Below are positions 6,442 through 10,931 of a stretch of 10,931 nucleotides of DNA, one piece after another; position 1 is the stretch's first letter, and each line of letters begins with the position of its first letter. Origin of the DNA: Pavlovales sp. CCMP2436 (lineage: Eukaryota > Haptophyta > Pavlovophyceae > Pavlovales); contig MU631463.1 in assembly GCA_026770615.1 (NCBI GenBank), positions 137,035 through 147,965 of the forward strand. The letters are read 5' to 3'. A program made the translations under genes and the position numbers. The notes under the pieces are model-generated. The model searched no databases. It was given only the letters and a program-made list of their open reading frames with translations, and was not told where the DNA came from.

Positions 6442-6516
6442 TAAGCGGCTAATAATATATTTATTAATTACATAAATTATTATTATTAATATATAATAAT
6501 CGCATTGAAAAATGCA
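6442..6516. other. AT-rich spacer
   Basis: A short AT-rich stretch dominated by TAATAATATAT and ATTATTATTATTAATATAT runs, between C2 and the left flank of M1b. Confidence 0.5.
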
Positions 6517-6562
6517 GCATGGGTCGAAGTCCGAATTAGTGTCGCGATTTCGCATCACTGGG

Positions 6563-7000
6563 GAGGGGGAAAAGTATATGATGGGCGTGAGCCCGATGGA
6601 GGCGGTGGCACGCATCAAGAAGCAGCTCATCGACACGATTGGTACGATCGCGGCACACGGCCATGCGCAGCTGATGCTCGCGCGCTTGAGCGCGCTGGCC
6701 CCGATCGCTGCCCAGCGGGGGAACACGACAAACAGCAACCAGCAGATCATTTCCCTAAACGCCCTTGCCCGGGCACACTACCGGAGATCCATCGGCACGT
6801 GCGGTGGCGCCCAAGCCAGCGCAGCTGACTAAGGCACACAGCAGGCAATGGGCGACGCAGCGCTCAGACCAGCACAACCTTCAGAACAGTCAGACACCAG
6901 CTTGAATCCCTATCATAAATATATGTAGCGACTCAGCATGGTTCAACAGGTGTTGTTCACTCACTGACTTGGTCGACGTCAGACGTTGAGGGGGAAAAGT
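6563..7000 (+). mobile_element. C3: 412-bp repeat C unit with 13-bp target duplication
   Basis: GAGGGGGAAAAGT occurs at 6563-6575 and again at 6988-7000, exactly where M1b is interrupted. The 412 bp between (6576-6987) is absent from M1a and M1c. A duplication of 13 bp without terminal inverted repeats suits target-primed retroposition more than cut-and-paste transposition, although no poly-A tail is visible. The family recurs as C1, C2 and C4. Confidence 0.75.
6579..6832 (+). CDS. Short reading frame carried by repeat C (unrecognised)
   Basis: An 83-codon frame lies inside C3, beginning near MMGVSPMEAVARIKKQLID and ending QASAAD before TAA (6830-6832). The first ATG is at 6579-6581, and the frame also extends upstream through M1b sequence, where it has no meaning. 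It has a mildly helical, Ala/Ile-rich composition and no motif I know. The matching part of C2 is broken by indels, and its stop is changed. It may be the 3' end of a mobile-element or host gene copied by retroposition, or it may be chance. Confidence 0.25.
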
Positions 7001-7229
7001 GGTGGCCGGGACGAAGAAGTAGACATTGGTCACCCCTGCGCGCTAAGTGTCGATGGCTGATGTAGAATAGAGCCCTCCTCGACGGTCGGAGCCCACCTCG
7101 TGTGCCTCCCTGGTGCCTCTAGAGTCGACAACATACGTCGTGTAACTAACATTTCCGATCCTCAGCGTTCGGAAGCGAAAAGAAAGCCATGGTTCCCAAA
7201 GTGGTGCAGAGGAGTTAGTTGCAGATTCA

Positions 7230-7270
7230 TGAATGGGGCGGTTTGTGAATGGGGCGGTGAATGGGGCGGT
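7230..7270 (+). repeat. Triplicated 13-mer in M1b hairpin loop
   Basis: TGAATGGGGCGGT occurs three times (7230, 7246, 7258), where the other M1 copies have a single version. The array sits between the hairpin arms GTTGCAGATTC and GAATCTGCAAC. Confidence 0.85.
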
Positions 7271-7316
7271 GCCCCATTCGCGAATCTGCAACAAACTTCG
7301 TGGCACCACCTCCGGT

Positions 7317-7737
7317 GGGTCGAAATCCGCAATTCGTGGCGCGATTCCGCACTGGGGAGGGGGAAAAGCGGTGGCCGGGTCGAAGAAATAGACATCGTTC
7401 GCCCCTGCGCGCTAAGTGTCGATAGCTGTTGTCGAATAGAGCCCTCCTCGACGGTCGGAGCCCAATTCGTGTGCCTCTCGTGTGCCTCTGGGGTCGAGAA
7501 CATACTAAACGTAACTAACATTTCCGATTCTCAGCGTTCGGAAGCGAAAAGAAAGTCATGGTTCCCGAAGTGGTGCACAAAAGTTAGTTGCGGATTCATA
7601 AATGGGGCGCCGCCCCTTTCACGAATCCGCAACTAACTTTAGTGCACCACCTCCGGTTCGTGAGTTCCTCTGTAGAATTTTCACCGGATTTTTTTGCGAT
7701 TTCCCCCCGGACTGGCCACTAATTCGGATTTCGACCC
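7317..7737 (+). mobile_element. M1c: intact 421-bp MITE nested in M1b
   Basis: The left end GGGTCGAAATCCGCAATTC (7317) and the complement of the right end, GGGTCGAAATCCGAATTAG (to 7737), form the terminal inverted repeats. CGGT flanks both sides (7313-7316 and 7738-7741), and the surrounding sequence is M1b, which continues across the insertion. Length and layout match M1a closely. The central hairpin (7570-7650) is the best preserved of the three. Confidence 0.9.
7570..7650 (+). other. Long near-perfect hairpin of M1c
   Basis: The 28-nt arms 7570-7597 and 7623-7650 are complementary at 27 positions, and GGGGC/GCCCC pairs further inside. The total is about 81 nt. Size and pairing are like a small-RNA precursor, but nothing shows that it is transcribed. 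Confidence 0.85.
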
Positions 7738-7824
7738 CGGTTCCTAAGTTGCTCCTAAGGACTTTCACCGGACTTTTTCGAATTTCCCCCTGGACTGGCC
7801 ACTAATTCGGATTTTGACTCGCAT

Positions 7825-8125
7825 CCGAACTTCAACACGGGCGGGCCTAGGGGCAAGCCACGTGGTCGATCAGCGTTTATTCGAGTGTTATTAGTAATAG
7901 TACTTAGTGCCACTGCCAGACAGGCCCAATCGCGAGACAGATTCAGATGACTAAATTGTCTGGTCCCAGCAGCTCCTCGCCACGTATCATGCATGCTCGG
8001 CCGTGCCCCGTCCGTGAGCCAGAGCCGGTTGGGGGCTTTAGAAGGTGTCTCGCAGTCATCCGCCAGCTTCGGCGAGGCGCCCGCCCGCTGCCGCACGTGT
8101 CGCCCCAGCCTGCGTCAAACGTGGC
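7825..8125 (-). other. Likely 3' flank of the minus-strand membrane-protein gene
   Basis: No gene was seen. A minus-strand AATAAA lies at 7881-7876, about 245 nt past the stop codon of the next gene, and could serve as its polyadenylation signal. The M1b right flank marks the left limit. Confidence 0.35.
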
Positions 8126-9115
8126 TCACATGCCATCATGACGCTCTGACCACGAGGGAACTGCTCGTACCGCCGAGGCGCTATAGGCTCGGCTGCCCCC
8201 GCAACTAAGACCGAGGAGACGGGCGAACTGTCCAATTTCCGGCGAGCTCAGCTCCAGCTCGGCGAGACTCGTTGACGCACCCACGCCGCCACCGACGCGG
8301 GGCGCACTGGCCGGCGCTGTCAGAAACAGGCTGGCCTTTGGCGGTGGGATGTTCACCGGCTTGTCGAAGCCGGCTTCGCTTGGAGGCTGGGCATACGCGG
8401 GCTGGTCACACGCGGCGTCGTCCAGTAGCAACCGGGTGCCTGCCTCGGACCCCGCAGAACGCGACGTGCGCCGGCGTGCACCGCTCGTGGCCGGCGAGGT
8501 GGCGGCCATGAGCGAGGTGGAAGGGGGCGTGCCTCCGACGGCGCGCGAGGGGACGTGCGAGGGGCTCGCCGCCAGGCTTCCAGGCAGAGATCCGGCCAGC
8601 TGCGCTTGCCGCTCCTCGACGGAGCGGAATTCAAGCTGCCGCCTCTCGACGTCGAGCGCGGCCCTGCGGATCTCCTCCTCCAAGTGCTGCGCTTTGGACT
8701 GAAGCGCCGCGAGCTCCATCTGTCGCTCCGAGAGCAGCTGCTGTGTCCGAACCACCGACGAGGTCACCTGACCAAGATGGGCCACGGCCGCGCTATCTCC
8801 CTCGGGAACCAGGAGCGTGGCGGCGAGCTTGAGCAGCGCGCCCGTGAGCAGGATCGACGCCGCGAGCGTGCCGACCATCGCAAGGAGAAGGATGGGGAAC
8901 GCGTAGGGTCTCGCCGCGTCCAGAAATGGCGTCATTCGCGGGCCCGGGTGCACGTCGAGCGCCATCGCCAGGGTGAGGTGACCGCCCCATGCCTCGACGT
9001 TGAGAACCTCGAGCTCGCCGACGCCGTCACCGACGCTTGCCGACGAGCTGACCCACCAACAGAGTAACGGGACGAGTAGAGCCGTGCCGAGCTGCGAGAC
9101 GAGGACCGCCCCCAT
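8126..9115 (-). CDS. Unrecognised membrane protein with coiled coil (329 aa)
   Basis: A long uninterrupted minus-strand frame runs from ATG 9115-9113 to TGA 8128-8126. Residues 2-22 are hydrophobic (a signal peptide or first membrane segment). Residues 71-102 form a strong membrane segment (YAFPILLLAM...). Residues 115-175 are a charged heptad-like helix (LLSERQMELAALQSKAQ, then EEEIRRAALDVERRQ), probably a coiled coil. Residues 176-300 are Ser/Pro/Ala/Gly-rich and probably disordered.

I do not recognise a family. The layout (membrane anchor, coiled coil, flexible tail) suggests a structural or trafficking role, but that is only inference. The frame is uninterrupted, so the gene may have one exon, though the last 30 residues could be intron read-through. 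It is divergent from Rpt5, with about 700 bp between the starts. Overlapping frames on both strands are GC-driven shadows. Confidence 0.6.
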   Translation of the reverse strand: MGAVLVSQLGTALLVPLLCWWVSSSASVGDGVGELEVLNVEAWGGHLTLAMALDVHPGPRMTPFLDAARPYAFPILLLAMVGTLAASILLTGALLKLAATLLVPEGDSAAVAHLGQVTSSVVRTQQLLSERQMELAALQSKAQHLEEEIRRAALDVERRQLEFRSVEERQAQLAGSLPGSLAASPSHVPSRAVGGTPPSTSLMAATSPATSGARRRTSRSAGSEAGTRLLLDDAACDQPAYAQPPSEAGFDKPVNIPPPKASLFLTAPASAPRVGGGVGASTSLAELELSSPEIGQFARLLGLSCGGSRAYSASAVRAVPSWSERHDGM

Positions 9116-9821
9116 CGCGCGCCGCGCAACGTTCCCTGCGCGCCGCTGGGTCCGGCTCCGAGAGCACTGCCTCTAAGCCGACCTCCGCCCGCGCTTTCAA
9201 ACTCGAACAGGACGCTGAATTAAAAAGCAGGCGCCGCGCGAGGAGTGGGAGACAGATCAGATGTGATAGGCTGCGGCGAGGAAGACGGCGGCATCGCGCG
9301 CGTGAAGCCCTTCCCCGCTCCACCACGCGCGTGGGTCACGGTCCCGCGCCATTTGACGGCGTGCTTTCACAGGGATCGGCCTCGCGGATTAAAACTGGCA
9401 CATTTTTTTAAAAAGCTTCGAGAGCCCAGCTCCGAACCCCTGTAAGCCGCCGGAGCCACTGGGCGTCTGCCTTGCGGCTATGCCTCGCATCGCTGAGCTC
9501 TGCAATCCCCTGCGGGGCCCTGCGGGGGCTTTTTTATAAGTGTCGGTATCACAAAACACAACATATGTACGTTAAAAATAATGATATACAATTACAAAAT
9601 CATTTTCGCCGCCGCCGTCGTCCCTGTGCAGCGGTCGCCCTCGTCCCTGCCGCCCACGTTCGACGTACATCTATTCCACTCCACATTAAAAACATCCCAG
9701 CAGCCTTTTTAAAATAAGCTGCAAAGCGCTCCAGACTACCGCCATCGTCGCGCCAGGACAGTTCGAGAATCGCGCAGCGCCTACCTCCTATCCGCCAGCA
9801 ACCCATACCTGTGTGCGGAAG
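9116..9821. promoter_or_regulatory. Shared intergenic region between divergent genes
   Basis: The region lies between the start of the minus-strand membrane-protein gene and the start of Rpt5, so it should hold both promoters. It contains T/A-rich stretches near 9402-9415 (a T-run and TTAAAAAG) and 9532-9600, and a duplicated CCTGCGGGG block at about 9506-9529. No TATA box or transcription start can be fixed with confidence. Confidence 0.35.
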
Positions 9822-10167
9822 ATGCCGGCGGACGATGACATCTTCGGCGAGGCGGATGACGACATGGGCGACCAGCTCGCTTCGATGACCGATGAGGAGC
9901 TTGTGCAGCGCGCGCGCCTGCTTGACAACGAAATCAAGGTGATCGATCGACTTGCCTACACCTCGCGACCGCCAAGCTTGGACAGCCCGTCTGACCTAGC
10001 CCCGATGCACCCTCATGTGACCCTTTGCGCAGGTGATGCGCAGCGAGTCGACGCGGCTCGGGCACGACCACCTCAGCATGAAGGAGAGGTACGCCTTGCT
10101 GCGCGCACTCTCGCGCACCGCACGCACGCACACGCACACGCACATCACACATGCACGCACACGCACG

Positions 10168-10224
<57 letters not shown>

Positions 10225-10594
10225 ACACACATGCACGCACGCACACGCACAAAGCGTACCTCCTCGCTGCTTGTTGCCGGCTGCAAGGGGTCCGCTTGGA
10301 GGCTTGACTGCCTCCCCACCGTCCGCTTGCAGAGCACCACGACCAAGCTCAGCCGCCACGACCTTGCTCCAATCCAACCCTGGCCCTGCCATCCGCACAC
10401 GCACGCGCGCACGCACACACACACATACGTACACATGCACATACACACACGTACACATCTATATATATACTTATTTATTTATATCAACTAGGATCAAGGA
10501 GAACAACGACAAGATCAAACTCAACCGCACGCTGCCCTACCTCGTGGCCAACATCGTCGAGATCCTTGACGTTGACCCGGAGGAGGACGAGGAG
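9822..10594 (+). CDS. RPT5: 26S proteasome AAA-ATPase subunit Rpt5 (PSMC3), first three exons
   Basis: Exons 9822-9938, 10033-10088 and 10492-10594 join in phase to give 92 residues. The protein is one of six ATPases in the base of the 26S proteasome, which unfold ubiquitinated substrates. Visible features are an acidic start ([14 protein letters not shown]), the family block [14 protein letters not shown], a coiled coil (about residues 23-70) with [12 protein letters not shown], and the start of the OB domain ([12 protein letters not shown], 72-83). The junctions LDNEIK|VM and MKE-R|IKEN keep the spacing known for human PSMC3.

All introns are GT-AG: AAG|GTGATC...GCAG, AG|GTACGC...CTAG, and GAG|GTAACC, the last running past the window. 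The AAA domain is outside the window. The start is the first ATG in the frame. The organism's form carries a short acidic loop, DPEEDEE, after the OB start. Confidence 0.9.
9939..10032 (+). other. Rpt5 intron 1 (94 nt, GT-AG)
   Basis: The intron runs from AAG|GTGATCG to TTGCGCAG|GTGATGCG. It is short with a pyrimidine-containing 3' end. The splice lies between codons (phase 0). Confidence 0.85.
10118..10252 (+). repeat. (CA)n/(CACG)n microsatellite
   Basis: About 135 nt of alternating purine-pyrimidine sequence, including an uninterrupted (AC) run of roughly 30 nt near 10171-10203. It lies in Rpt5 intron 2. Confidence 0.95.
10397..10455 (+). repeat. Second CA/CACG tract
   Basis: An imperfect ACGC/ACAC/ATAC tract in the same intron, followed by AT-rich sequence (ATATATATAC, TTATTTATTTAT) before the acceptor. 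Confidence 0.9.
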
Positions 10595-10931
10595 GTAACC
10601 AATCTTATGTGCTGTTGCTTGAGGTGTTGAGTCTCGGGGTGTATTGGGGTCCCCCCCCTCTCCAAAGGCGGCATGACTGCCAACTCAGGCTTCCTTGCAT
10701 CTCAGCCGTTCCAGGCAAAAGAACTGACTCGATGCAATCAATACAAGGAAGATTGCGGCTTTAGTTTGCATTGAGTGCCTAAACACGATGTGACCTGAGT
10801 CTACTGCCCTGGCGCTTTGGTACCACCGCAAGGTGACGCTAGAGCTCAACAGAGCGATGCTCAGACGCTGACACCCGGGGCCTCCTGGACGTAGAGACTG
10901 CGCCCCAAGGGGCATCATAACATAACATAAC
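10595..10931 (+). other. Start of Rpt5 intron 3, with ATAAC microsatellite at the edge
   Basis: After the GTAACC donor I found no frame encoding the next conserved Rpt5 block, so the intron is taken to run off the window. A C-run sits near 10651, and the window ends in about three CATAA/ATAAC units (10914-10931). Confidence 0.5.

Larger units (their letters stand above)
6521..7820 (+). mobile_element. M1b: MITE split by repeat C3 and by nested M1c
   Basis: The left end GGGTCGAAGTCCGAATTAG (6521) and the complement of the right end, GAGTCAAAATCCGAATTAG (to 7820), are M1 termini. Both are flanked by GCAT (6517-6520 and 7821-7824). The body runs 6521-6575, 7001-7316 and 7742-7820. Removing repeat C3 with its duplication, and M1c with its duplication, leaves about 450 bp. 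That is about 30 longer than M1a, explained by extra copies of TGAATGGGGCGGT at 7230-7270. No transposase is present. Confidence 0.85.
10089..10491 (+). other. Rpt5 intron 2 (403 nt) loaded with CA repeats
   Basis: The donor is AG|GTACGCC and the acceptor is ATCAACTAG|G (phase 2). The long dinucleotide tracts lie within it. Confidence 0.85.

Noticed and set aside
7100..7636. 178-codon plus-strand frame at 7100-7636
   Set aside because: It crosses the junction between M1b and the nested M1c, so it cannot be an ancestral gene.
9027..9326. 99-codon minus-strand frame overlapping the start of the membrane-protein gene
   Set aside because: It is Arg-rich with no domain, and overlaps the more protein-like 329-residue frame in another phase.
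9934..10458. Long frames across the CA repeats, rich in Cys-Val or His-Thr
   Set aside because: Dinucleotide tracts stay open in several frames. The conserved Rpt5 exons show that this is intron.
1..10931. CRISPR array or prokaryotic operon
   Set aside because: No regularly spaced identical repeats with unique spacers were seen, and introns with a eukaryotic proteasome ATPase show a nuclear genome.

Overview
The window looks like nuclear DNA from a eukaryotic microalga, most likely a haptophyte of the Emiliania/Chrysochromulina type. This is inferred from GC-rich genes with short introns (one apparently GC-AG), a small PAPS-binding sulfotransferase of the kind often expanded in marine algae, a spliced proteasome ATPase gene, TTAGGG-type repeats and dense non-autonomous transposons. 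No bacterial operon signals are present. No species can be named from the sequence alone.

Layout. 1-356: end of a reading frame made of 20-residue tandem repeats. 357-1200: non-coding, with small hairpins, a decayed transposon fragment (M1d) and a 143-bp foldback unit. 1206-1714: an inverted-repeat element (E). 1711-2517: two hairpins, then a frameshifted minus-strand gene that resembles the jelly-roll capsid of a CRESS-DNA virus, so probably an endogenous viral relic. 2589-3729: a two-exon sulfotransferase. 3802-4221: intact MITE M1a. 4222-7820: a repeat-rich block holding a possible minus-strand exon, elements D1 and D2, repeat C in both orientations, a short telomere-like array, a G-run, and the composite M1b with repeat C and M1c nested inside it. 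8126-9115: a minus-strand gene for a membrane/coiled-coil protein I do not recognise. 9116-9821: intergenic space shared with a divergent gene. 9822-10594: the first three exons of the 26S proteasome ATPase Rpt5 (PSMC3). Its second intron is full of CA repeats and its third runs off the window.

Main discovery. M1 is a coherent MITE family. Three full-length copies share roughly 23-bp inverted termini beginning GGGTC, a length near 420 bp, a strong central hairpin and perfect 4-bp target duplications (ATAT, GCAT, CGGT). M1b was later split twice: by a 412-bp repeat C unit flanked by a 13-bp duplication, and by M1c. A second family, D, has TA duplications and CAG...CTG ends, and D1 lies inside an inverted copy of repeat C. 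The order of events can be read directly from the sequence. No transposase gene was seen, so these elements probably depend on an enzyme encoded elsewhere.

The identifiable host genes (sulfotransferase, Rpt5, membrane protein) show no shared pathway. They are ordinary neighbours separated by mobile DNA.
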